Assembly (NCBI GenBank): GCA_003222945.1
Contig: QHXM01000067.1
Coordinates: 1 to 36,538, forward strand
DNA: 36,538 nt
Origin: Acidobacteriota bacterium
GTDB lineage: Bacteria; Acidobacteriota; Blastocatellia; Pyrinomonadales; Pyrinomonadaceae
Direction of reading: 5' to 3'
Shown here: one piece after another, positions 25,721 through 32,642 of the stretch
Position numbering within the stretch: position 1 is the stretch's first letter
How the letters are laid out: every line of letters begins with the position of its first letter
Made by a program: the position numbers and the translations under genes
Notes under the pieces: generated by a model
Told to the model about the DNA's origin: nothing
Databases searched by the model: none
Seen by the model: the letters and a program-made list of their open reading frames with translations, nothing else

Positions 25721-27589
25721 ATGAGTTTCACATACGTTCAAAAAACGCTCCCGCTCAAGCTGACGACACCGCTCGGCGCTGACAAACTTTTGCTCAAGGC
25801 GCTCAGCGGCGAAGAGCAAATCTCAGGCTTGTTCCACTTCCGCTTGGAGATGGTCTCTGAGGATCAGCAGCTTGATTTCAGCGGCATCGTAGGCCGTGCC
25901 ATCACCGCTACGCTCCTGCTCAATGACGGCAGCAAGCGTTATATCAACGGCATCGTCGGGCGCTTTATGCAAGAGGACAGCGATGTCCGGCTCACCACTT
26001 ACTACGCTGACATACACCCCTGGCTCTGGCTGCTAACCAAGACGCAGGATTGCCGCATCTTCCAGAACAAGTCTGTGCCGCAGATCATCAAGACTGTTTT
26101 CGATGATCTGGAGTTCAAAGATTACCGGGATGAGTTGAAAGGCACTTACTCTTCGCTAGACTACTGCGTGCAGTATGATGAGAGCGCTTTCAATTTTGTC
26201 TCCAGACTGATGGAGGATGCCGGAATCTTCTACTTCTTCGAGCACGAGGAAGGCAAACATACTCTCGTTCTGGCCGATGATGCGGATGCTCACAAGACTT
26301 GTCCTGGATTAAAAGAGGCGCGCTATCAACAATCGAGCGTGCCGCACACGGACGATCACGTCATCACGCGATGCGCAATTGAGGAACAGGTCGTCACGGG
26401 AAAATTCGCGGTTGACGATTTTAACTTTGAGACTCCGAGCACTGACCTCATGGTCGAAGTCAAGGGCGATGCGGGCGCGATGAGGATTTACGAATATCCA
26501 GGCGGCATTCTGAATAAGGGTGACGGCGAGACGAAAGCTAAGCTGCGACTTGAAGCCTGCGAGCAGCCCGGAAAAACCTTGCGCGGCGAGGGACATGTCA
26601 GAGCTTTTATTGCCGGCTACAAATTTGACCTCAAAAATCATTATCGCAAGGATGCCAACAAAACTTATGTCCTGCGCTCTGTCTCGATTGCTGCCACTCA
26701 GGATAGCTACACCAACACTTTCGAGGCTTTCCCCGTAGATGTTCCTTTCCGCCCACAGCGCGTGACGCCCAAGCCTTTGATCGTCGGCACACAAACAGCC
26801 ATCGTCGTCGGTAAATCCGGCGAAGAGATTTGGACCGACAAGTATGGCCGCATCAAAGTGCAGTTTCATTGGGATCAAAAGGGGAAAAACGACGAGAACA
26901 GTTCCTGCTGGATACGTGTGAATTATGGCTGGGCAGGGAAACAGTGGGGCGGAATTTTTCTCCCGCGCATAGGGCAGGAGGTCATCGTCAGTTACCTGGA
27001 AGGCGATCCCAATAGACCGCTCGTCACTGGCGCGGTCTATAACGCACAGCAGGTCACGCCCTACACCTTGCCGGACGATCAAACCAGGAGCACCATTAAG
27101 AGCAACACTTCAAAGGGCGGACAGGGTTTTAACGAAATTCGCTTTGAGGATAAAAAAGATTCCGAAGAGATATACTTCCACGCGCAGAAGGACCAGTTGA
27201 TCGAGGTCCTGAATAATCGCACAAAGACAGTCACGAAAAATGAGACGAACACGATCAAAGGAACGCGTGACCAGACCGTCACAGGCAACGAGACGCACAC
27301 GGACGAAGCGAATTTTACGCACCATGTGACGGGCAACTACGAGTTGAAGGTGACGGGCAATCTGACCATTGATGTCACGGGTTCTGTGACTTTTAAGTCT
27401 GCACAGTCAATGACACATCAATCACAGATGTCCATGACGAATGAAGCGCAGATGTCCATCACTAATAAGGCCGGGATGTCTTTGACCAACGAAGCGCAAC
27501 TCTCAATCAGCAACAAAGGCCAGGCTTCAAACACGGTCGAGAGCGGCGGCATCACGACGGTCAAAGGCGCGCTCGTGAAGGTTAATTAA
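25721..27589 (+). CDS. vgrG: T6SS spike protein VgrG (TssI)
   Basis: 622 residues. The gp27-like part opens SFTYVQKTLPLKLTTPLGADKL-type and includes FHFRLEMVSED, YINGIVGRFMQED, SLDYCVQYDESAFNFVSRLMEDAGIFYFFEHEEG. The gp5/OB region follows (EIWTDKYGRIKVQFHWDQKG, SCWIRVNYGWAGKQWGGIFLPRIGQEVIVSYLEGDPNRPLVTG), then NEIRFEDKKDSEEIYFHAQKD and a beta-helical needle. The end has short octad-like repeats of the form MS-x-TN-[EK]-AQ up to VKVN. No extra catalytic domain is fused, so effectors must load by another route. Directly downstream are a MORN protein and the DUF4280 tip. Confidence 0.97.
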   Translation: MSFTYVQKTLPLKLTTPLGADKLLLKALSGEEQISGLFHFRLEMVSEDQQLDFSGIVGRAITATLLLNDGSKRYINGIVGRFMQEDSDVRLTTYYADIHPWLWLLTKTQDCRIFQNKSVPQIIKTVFDDLEFKDYRDELKGTYSSLDYCVQYDESAFNFVSRLMEDAGIFYFFEHEEGKHTLVLADDADAHKTCPGLKEARYQQSSVPHTDDHVITRCAIEEQVVTGKFAVDDFNFETPSTDLMVEVKGDAGAMRIYEYPGGILNKGDGETKAKLRLEACEQPGKTLRGEGHVRAFIAGYKFDLKNHYRKDANKTYVLRSVSIAATQDSYTNTFEAFPVDVPFRPQRVTPKPLIVGTQTAIVVGKSGEEIWTDKYGRIKVQFHWDQKGKNDENSSCWIRVNYGWAGKQWGGIFLPRIGQEVIVSYLEGDPNRPLVTGAVYNAQQVTPYTLPDDQTRSTIKSNTSKGGQGFNEIRFEDKKDSEEIYFHAQKDQLIEVLNNRTKTVTKNETNTIKGTRDQTVTGNETHTDEANFTHHVTGNYELKVTGNLTIDVTGSVTFKSAQSMTHQSQMSMTNEAQMSITNKAGMSLTNEAQLSISNKGQASNTVESGGITTVKGALVKVN

Positions 27590-27621
27590 ACGGCAATGCT
27601 CAAATAGCATGACTGAGAACA

Positions 27622-28230
27622 ATGGCCGAGAGCGAGAAGCACATTGAGTATCACGATAAAGGGCAGGTGAAGGAAAGCTGCGCGCTCAAAGACGAATTGC
27701 TTGAGGGCGAGGTCGTAACCTTTTCGGAGGGTGGTCGTATCTTGCAACAAGCTAATTTCACCGAAGGAGTCTTAAACGGCGACACCGTCATTTACGATGA
27801 AAAGGGATCGCTTGCACAAAAGATGACCTTTAAGAGCGGCCAACTCGACGGTCGGATGATGATTTACAACGAGGGCGTCTTGCAGGTCATATGCACGCAC
27901 AAGGATGGAAAGCAAGAGGGCGAGTTCATTCAGTACGACGAAAATGAGAACTTGGTTTATAAAGCTAACTACGAGAATGGAAAGCTAAGTGGAGAAGCAT
28001 TGTGGTATGATGCTGGCGTTCTCATCAAGCGGTCGAAGTTTCTGAACGGCAAACTTGACGGCGTCACCATAGAATATTATCCGAGCGGTCAAGTTCAAAC
28101 GGCATCACAGTACAAGGCTAATAAACTGCACGGCGAAGTCGTCCGTTACTCGCCGGAAGGAACAGTCATTCAGCGAGCTTATTACATCAACGGCAAGCCA
28201 GCGCCCTTTCCACATCAGCCGCAAAGCTGA
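27622..28230 (+). CDS. MORN-repeat protein between VgrG and the spike tip
   Basis: 202 residues made almost entirely of seven to eight MORN_2-type units of about 22 residues (for example GVLNGDTVIYDEKGSLAQ, GKLSGEALWYDAGVL, GKLDGVTIEYYPSGQV, NKLHGEVVRYSPEGTV). There is no signal peptide or membrane segment. The family is often labelled YwqK antitoxin in databases, but the position between vgrG and the PAAR-like gene suggests an adaptor, chaperone or immunity role for material loaded on the spike. Which of these applies is not shown by the sequence. The ATG at 27622 lies 33 bases after the vgrG stop. Confidence 0.8.
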   Translation: MAESEKHIEYHDKGQVKESCALKDELLEGEVVTFSEGGRILQQANFTEGVLNGDTVIYDEKGSLAQKMTFKSGQLDGRMMIYNEGVLQVICTHKDGKQEGEFIQYDENENLVYKANYENGKLSGEALWYDAGVLIKRSKFLNGKLDGVTIEYYPSGQVQTASQYKANKLHGEVVRYSPEGTVIQRAYYINGKPAPFPHQPQS

Positions 28231-28275
28231 TGCGTTTGACCGACTCGCTGGCGAAAGGATGGTCTTTGCGAAATA

Positions 28276-28662
28276 ATGGGAATGCAAGTATGCATGGGAG
28301 CGGTGCTTCAATGTAGCTTCGGCGTTGCGCCAAGCTCTTTGGTCGTGCTGCCGCAAAACCGCGTCGTCACAGGAACGCCTGACGCAAACATCCTGGACAA
28401 TAAACCGATGGTGAACATTCTGCCTTTCGGCATGTGCAGTTCACCGTCGAATCCATCTGTGGCCGCAGCGACCGCCGCAGCCCTTGGCGTCCTGACGCCC
28501 ATGCCGTGCGTGCCCGTCACACCGGCCCCTTGGGTCGCAGGTTCGCCCACAGTTCTAATCGGCAATATGCCCGCACTCAACAATAGCTCCAAGCTGATGT
28601 GCGCTTGGGGCGGAGTGATACAGATCACCAGTCCGGGAGAGTTTAATGTGATGATCCCTTGA
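28276..28662 (+). CDS. PAAR-like DUF4280 spike-tip protein
   Basis: 128 residues from MGMQVCMGAVLQCSFGV. Diagnostic DUF4280 strings are VAPSSLVVLPQNRV, NILPFGMCSSPSNP, LTPMPCVPVTPAPWVAGSPTVLIG and PALNNSSKLMCAWGGVI, with regularly spaced Cys (about residues 6, 13, 55, 77 and 112) that may bind a metal. Canonical PAAR motifs are absent. DUF4280 proteins are PAAR-like cones proposed to sharpen the tip of T6SS and of related contractile injection systems, and to carry effectors. It is very likely the tip of the upstream VgrG, as no other PAAR gene is present in the window. Confidence 0.9.
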   Translation: MGMQVCMGAVLQCSFGVAPSSLVVLPQNRVVTGTPDANILDNKPMVNILPFGMCSSPSNPSVAAATAAALGVLTPMPCVPVTPAPWVAGSPTVLIGNMPALNNSSKLMCAWGGVIQITSPGEFNVMIP

Positions 28663-28784
28663 GAGTCGCATTCTCTGTTTCGGATATTTAGCAAGAGCAG
28701 TTCAGTAATGAATAGTATTGGTCCGCTGCCGGACCGCAGACGGGCAGCCTTCTATTAGAGACCTGAAGCAGGGGGAGTCACAAT

Positions 28785-29480
28785 ATGAGTTACGATTTCT
28801 CATTTAACAAGAAGACGTTTCCGCTCCTTCTGGGCGGGTGCGCGTTCGTCAGCATTCTGCTTTTCGTCGCGGGGCTACTTATCGGAGCAAACTGGAAGGC
28901 AGAGCCTACTGCCGCTACTACTACGGCAGCGGTCGGTGGAGGATCGCAAGTTGCGACGACGGCTTCGGCTCCTCCTCTTCCTACTACTACTACTGTGCCC
29001 GACCAGGCAACTGTCTCGCCTGCTTTAAAAGCTGAGGCAGTGACTCCAAAGCCTCCCAATCCGAGCGAAGTTGTTGTGCCGAATGTTACTCCAACGCCCG
29101 TCAGACAAGCCCATAGAAGTATGGAAAGCACGGATAGCAGGAGAGAGGTGGCGACTCCGACGATTCCAGAAGATGACGACGGGTTGAAAATCATTCGGGA
29201 GGCAGAGCCGCCTGCCACTACTGAGTCCACCGCTAGAGCTTCCTTCTCTATTCAGGTCGGAGTCTTCGCAAAAGAGAATGATGCTAACCAACTTGTTCGA
29301 CAATTGCAGAACGAGGGTTACAGGCCGTTCGTCCTGACAGCAAACGATGACGGCTATAGAGTGTGGTATGCCGTCAGAATCGGTGCCTTTACGAATTGGA
29401 CCGAGGCCATGCAAGCTGCTTCTAATTTTACGAAGCAGGAAAAGATTCAGACGATGGTGCGCCCGCTGGGTTCGCTTTAG
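28785..29480 (+). CDS. Membrane-anchored SPOR-domain protein
   Basis: 231 residues. After a short cytoplasmic N-terminus there is one transmembrane helix at about residues 13-36 (FPLLLGGCAFVSILLFVAGLLIG), then a Pro/Thr/Ala-rich linker of about 110 residues. A SPOR domain spans about 150-228 (FSIQVGVFAKENDANQLVRQL, YRVWYAVRIGAFTNWTEAMQAA). SPOR domains bind peptidoglycan strands lacking stem peptides, found at division septa. Good ribosome binding site (AGGGGGAG before the ATG). Its placement between the spike tip and the cargo genes is unusual for a cell-division protein; it could link the secretion apparatus to the cell wall, but that is inference. Confidence 0.88.
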   Translation: MSYDFSFNKKTFPLLLGGCAFVSILLFVAGLLIGANWKAEPTAATTTAAVGGGSQVATTASAPPLPTTTTVPDQATVSPALKAEAVTPKPPNPSEVVVPNVTPTPVRQAHRSMESTDSRREVATPTIPEDDDGLKIIREAEPPATTESTARASFSIQVGVFAKENDANQLVRQLQNEGYRPFVLTANDDGYRVWYAVRIGAFTNWTEAMQAASNFTKQEKIQTMVRPLGSL

Positions 29481-29534
29481 ATGCGCTGAACTTTCGGGCA
29501 GTGTTGAAAAAATAGACGTAGGTGTTCCCGTTTA

Positions 29535-30240
29535 ATGAGTTACACTCTTCCGGGCGAAGAGTGCCGCCCGGCTTCATCCACAGCATGGCGCTCAGGGAAT
29601 CGCCCGCACGCCTCTCGCTCCACCTGCTTACAGGCCCCAACAACCTGCGTCGCCAACTACGCAAGCCAAGATGCGCGCGAGCGAACGGTTGACTCCCACG
29701 CGCACGGCAAGTGTTCTGAGCGGCATCGTACAGGCAAACATCATCGGCGGCACTCATGCTCTACAGGCGCGCTTAGCTTTTCTCAAACACGCGCCGGGTC
29801 AGCATCACACGCCTCAGACCATCCAGCGCAAAAGCTCTCCGGGCGTAGAAGCTTTTCAAGTCCCACTCCAGCCCAAGAGCGGAGGCCAGCCCATCCCAGA
29901 CCAGGTCCGCGCCAAGATGGAAGCAGCCTTCGGCACGGACTTCTCAGACGTGCGCGTACACGTCGGGCAAGAGGCGTCTTCCATCGGCGCAATAGCTTAC
30001 ACGTGGGGGACGAACATACACTTCGCGCCCGGACAATACAGCCCGCACACGATTCAGGGACAAAAGCTTTTGGGGCACGAACTCTGGCATGTCGTCCAAC
30101 AGAAATCAGGCCGCGTCAGCAATCCGTTTGGCGGAGGAGTAGCTGTCGTGCAGGATCATGCGCTTGAGGCGGAAGCAGACCGCATGGGCATCAAGGCCGC
30201 GATGACCACATTGGTTCAGAGAACCAGCGATAAAACTTAA
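29535..30240 (+). CDS. DUF4157 (HExxH) cargo protein with YRPQ signature; apparent one-base frame break
   Basis: The DUF4157 domain is certain: QPIPDQVRAKMEAAFGTDFS, VRVHVG, AIAYTWGTNIHFAPGQYSPH, and HELWHVVQQ (HELWH at 30076-30090), with LEAEADRMG supplying acidic residues typical of this zincin-like family. The first in-frame ATG is at 29671, but the frame is open back to 29539 and encodes PLAPPAYRPQ at 29611-29640, the same signature as the next four genes. An ATG at 29535 lies in another frame. Reading the GGG at 29552-29554 as GG joins them as MSYTLPAKSAARLHPQHGAQ and so on, giving 234 residues. A sequencing insertion is the simplest explanation. DUF4157 is known from cargo and toxins of extracellular contractile injection systems; its role here may be cargo processing. 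Confidence 0.8.
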
Positions 30241-30253
30241 AGGTGGCAAGGCT

Positions 30254-31030
30254 ATGATTCAGAGGAAGAACCCGCTGCCGCAGAGACACGGCGTAAAACG
30301 CCTGCCCGGTCAGCATCCCGGCAAACTTCAGCACGGCAAGCTGCAACCACATCAGTTGGATGTCGCGCAGCCGAAAACAGGCAAAGCTTTGCAGATGAAG
30401 AAGACGCCTGTGGCTCCCCCAGTCTATCGTCCTCAACAGGCTCCGAAGGTCTTGCAGACGAAGAAGGCAAATGGTCAAGGACCACGCTTAGGTCAATTGC
30501 CACTCCGGACGGTTGGGTCTCCTCATCAGTCTCCTGTGCAACCGAAGCTTTCAGGTACGATTCAAGCTGCGTTTAGCGTTGCGGGCGGTGCTGCTCGTAA
30601 CCGAGTTAATGCTATTACGGGTGGCGTTAATACTTTTGATCCCTACGGCGGCTTCACCTTTGCGCAGTGGCATCCGCATGGTGGGCGCATTGGCTTCGAT
30701 AATGCTATCGTAGCTCACGTTGTAGCCAACGCTCCGCACGACAATCTTGGCCCGCCCAACTGGTACACATGTCCCTATTGTAACTTTGAGTATCCGCTTC
30801 ATCGTATGCAGGTGGATCATATCGTCCCGTGGGCGGCCTACTCTGCCTTGATGACGACAGCGCCGAATATTAATGCAGCCAGGGCTTGGGAAGTTTACGT
30901 CGGGTGTAATGATCCTGCGAATCTTAGGCTGGCCTGCGATTCATGTAATGCTTCCAAGGGGCAGAACGTTCCAACTCCGGTTTGGATTGGCGCTCGTCAA
31001 GCTCTGGCATTAGCTCAGGGTGGGTTCTAA
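30254..31030 (+). CDS. HNH-nuclease cargo protein (predicted T6SS DNase effector)
   Basis: 258 residues. The N-terminal 75 residues are Lys/Gln/Pro-rich and carry the cassette signature: RHGVKRL, then PVAPPVYRPQQAPKVLQTK (30407-30463). The C-terminal domain (about 100-258) is a zinc-ribbon HNH nuclease: CPYC at 173-176, VDHIVPW with Asp188 and His189, Asn223 in NLRLACDSC, second Cys pair 228/231, and NASKG. The final HNH position is Asn rather than His, a common variant. The 3' half uses more T-ending codons than the 5' half, as expected if the toxin module was swapped onto a resident N-terminus. The start has AGGTGG upstream. It lies 13 bases after the DUF4157 gene. No immunity gene is evident next to it. 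Confidence 0.87.
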   Translation: MIQRKNPLPQRHGVKRLPGQHPGKLQHGKLQPHQLDVAQPKTGKALQMKKTPVAPPVYRPQQAPKVLQTKKANGQGPRLGQLPLRTVGSPHQSPVQPKLSGTIQAAFSVAGGAARNRVNAITGGVNTFDPYGGFTFAQWHPHGGRIGFDNAIVAHVVANAPHDNLGPPNWYTCPYCNFEYPLHRMQVDHIVPWAAYSALMTTAPNINAARAWEVYVGCNDPANLRLACDSCNASKGQNVPTPVWIGARQALALAQGGF

Positions 31031-31081
31031 CAAAATCATGTACTGAAGGCGGAAGCGTATCCTGTGGCGTCCGAGGTAGCA

Positions 31082-31903
31082 ATGAGCGGTAAAGACTGTA
31101 AGACAATTAGTCCAGGAAAGAATCTATTCCCGCACGGACATGGCGCGAAGCGTCTCCTCGGTCAGCAGCAACCTCAAATGCCCAGCATCGTACAATCGAA
31201 GATGGCTTCACGTACGAAGAGATTACCCGTGGCTCCGCCAGTCTATCGCCCGCAGCCCACGCCAAAGGTCTTGCAAATGAAGCTGGCGCATGGCAACTCG
31301 AATCCACCACAGCCGCAAATTATTCCAACTCGAATGACCGCACCACGCATTTCCTCTCCTCCATTGCAAACCGCGATTACACCTCCGGCAGTGAACGCGT
31401 CTCAACCAAAGGCGCTTGATAATCGCATCCGTCAGGCGAGCGCAACGCTTCCTCGCCCAGCCATCCAGCGCACAGTCGCGCGACAGTTCAAGTCTTCAGT
31501 TGTGCAGGCGACGAAATTTTATCCGAACCTACATCCGGGCGCGGCAGTTCCTGTTGATCGGAGCAACATTTTCACGCTCGATAGTTTTGCGGATCAATAC
31601 AGACTGCATCGCGTGGGCACGCACAGCGTCAACGTCCCGAACATGAAGTACAACTTCGTGCGAACGAGAGAAGGGGAGATGCTGTTGCATAACCGGTACC
31701 GGCATCCTTCGCTTGCAGATGGTCGGCAGGTGCTCTACGCAGGCGAAGTCTTTTTCAATAACGGCAATCTGCAATGGTGGAGCAACGGCTCAGGCCATTA
31801 CCAGCCGGACGCGGACGGAGCCGAGCAGGCCGACCTGCCGATGGACTATTTTTATAACTACCAGCAGATCATCAAAGGCGAGCATATGCGTAAGAGAAGC
31901 TAG
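31082..31903 (+). CDS. YRPQ-signature cargo protein with unassigned GHYxP C-terminal domain
   Basis: 273 residues from the ATG at 31082 (GAGGT just upstream; an in-frame GTG at 31064 is less likely). The N-terminus has GHGAKRLLGQQ and the signature PVAPPVYRPQPTPKVLQMK (31226-31282), then a Pro/Thr/Ser-rich disordered linker to about residue 140. The C-terminal roughly 130 residues look globular: FTLDSFADQYRLHRVGTH, YNFVRTREGEMLLHNRYRHP, GRQVLYAGEVFFNNGNLQWW and SNGSGHYQPDADGAEQA. I recall GHYxP-type endings from other polymorphic-toxin and Rhs-like C-termini but cannot assign an activity. It is most likely another cargo or effector, given its N-terminus and neighbours. Confidence 0.72.
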   Translation: MSGKDCKTISPGKNLFPHGHGAKRLLGQQQPQMPSIVQSKMASRTKRLPVAPPVYRPQPTPKVLQMKLAHGNSNPPQPQIIPTRMTAPRISSPPLQTAITPPAVNASQPKALDNRIRQASATLPRPAIQRTVARQFKSSVVQATKFYPNLHPGAAVPVDRSNIFTLDSFADQYRLHRVGTHSVNVPNMKYNFVRTREGEMLLHNRYRHPSLADGRQVLYAGEVFFNNGNLQWWSNGSGHYQPDADGAEQADLPMDYFYNYQQIIKGEHMRKRS

Positions 31904-32013
31904 TCGGACTCAAAGGATGCGCCGGGCTAAGGTGAAGCTCGACAACTCAGCCGTCTGTTCTGACATGAAGGCAGACCTTGAACCGCAGATGAAGCGAAGG
32001 AGAATCAACAACG

Positions 32014-32520
32014 ATGAATCAAAGAAAAAACAACCCGCCGCAGGCAAACGCTTTGAAGAGAATGGTCGTTCAACCGGCGGACAATCAGCAGTCCCGCAGG
32101 CCCGGCATCGCGCCACCAAAGGTGGCGAACCTTGCGCAGATGAAGAAGCAACCGGTTGCGCCTCCCGCATTTCGTCATCAATCTGTGGCTAAGGCAGCGC
32201 AACCTCAAATGACCAGCGCGGCACAGAAACGCAATCCGTTATTGTCATCTCTTGCCGTGACTCCGGTTCAAATGAAAACCGAAGCGAGGAATCGCCCGTC
32301 GGCCTTGTCGAATCGAGTTGGAGTGATTCAACGCACGTGCGGAAAATGTGGCAGCGCATATCACGCGCAGGCGAAGTGCACTGCCTCTCCACAAGAACAA
32401 GCGGCCTATTTCAATCAGACACGATCCCACGGCTGGCATGGGAAGAACAAAAGCGTGCCAAAGAAAATCAAAGCGAAACAGGCAGCAAAATCGTTGGCGG
32501 CGGCGCCAGTAAAAAAATAA
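32014..32520 (+). CDS. YRPQ-signature cargo protein with CCHC zinc knuckle
   Basis: 168 residues; GAAGGAG lies 12 bases before the ATG. The first 80 residues carry a degenerate signature (NALKRMVV, then PVAPPAFRHQSVAKAAQPQM from 32152). Residues 109-122 read CGKCGSAYHAQAKC, an exact CX2CX4HX4C zinc knuckle, the small nucleic-acid-binding motif best known from retroviral nucleocapsids. The tail is strongly basic (KKIKAKQAAKSLAAAPVKK). It may bind DNA or RNA after delivery or help load a nucleic-acid-acting partner, but no catalytic motif is seen. It could also be a fragment of a larger toxin. The 110-base gap before it holds nothing convincing. Confidence 0.68.
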   Translation: MNQRKNNPPQANALKRMVVQPADNQQSRRPGIAPPKVANLAQMKKQPVAPPAFRHQSVAKAAQPQMTSAAQKRNPLLSSLAVTPVQMKTEARNRPSALSNRVGVIQRTCGKCGSAYHAQAKCTASPQEQAAYFNQTRSHGWHGKNKSVPKKIKAKQAAKSLAAAPVKK

Positions 32521-32642
32521 AATAACGGTTGATGAGCACAGACCATGAAACGAAACGCGCGGCGGACGACAGCAAAATATACGACGCGCCTCCATTGCTT
32601 TGTTAATCGTTGAGCAAATCCTAGTCGCACAAACCAGATATC

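Noticed and set aside
26309-27082. A 257-codon open frame on the - strand inside vgrG
   Set aside because: The + strand here encodes a complete, motif-rich VgrG; the reverse frame has no recognisable domain and is a by-product of codon bias.
10788-28662. The cluster as an extracellular contractile injection system or a prophage tail
   Set aside because: TssJ, TssL and TssM form a T6SS-specific membrane complex, and there are no phage head, packaging, tape-measure or eCIS-type ATPase genes.
28276-28662. A canonical PAAR protein
   Set aside because: The characteristic PAAR repeats are missing, while DUF4280 strings are clear; called PAAR-like instead.
29535-30167. A 210-codon + strand frame read as a separate protein
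   Set aside because: Only its first few codons appear to be real. After about 29555 it becomes an Arg/Ser/His-rich shadow of the DUF4157 frame.
32532-32613. Tiny frames of 22-24 codons between the fourth and fifth cargo genes, considered as immunity peptides
   Set aside because: They are too short, and no ribosome binding site or domain supports them.
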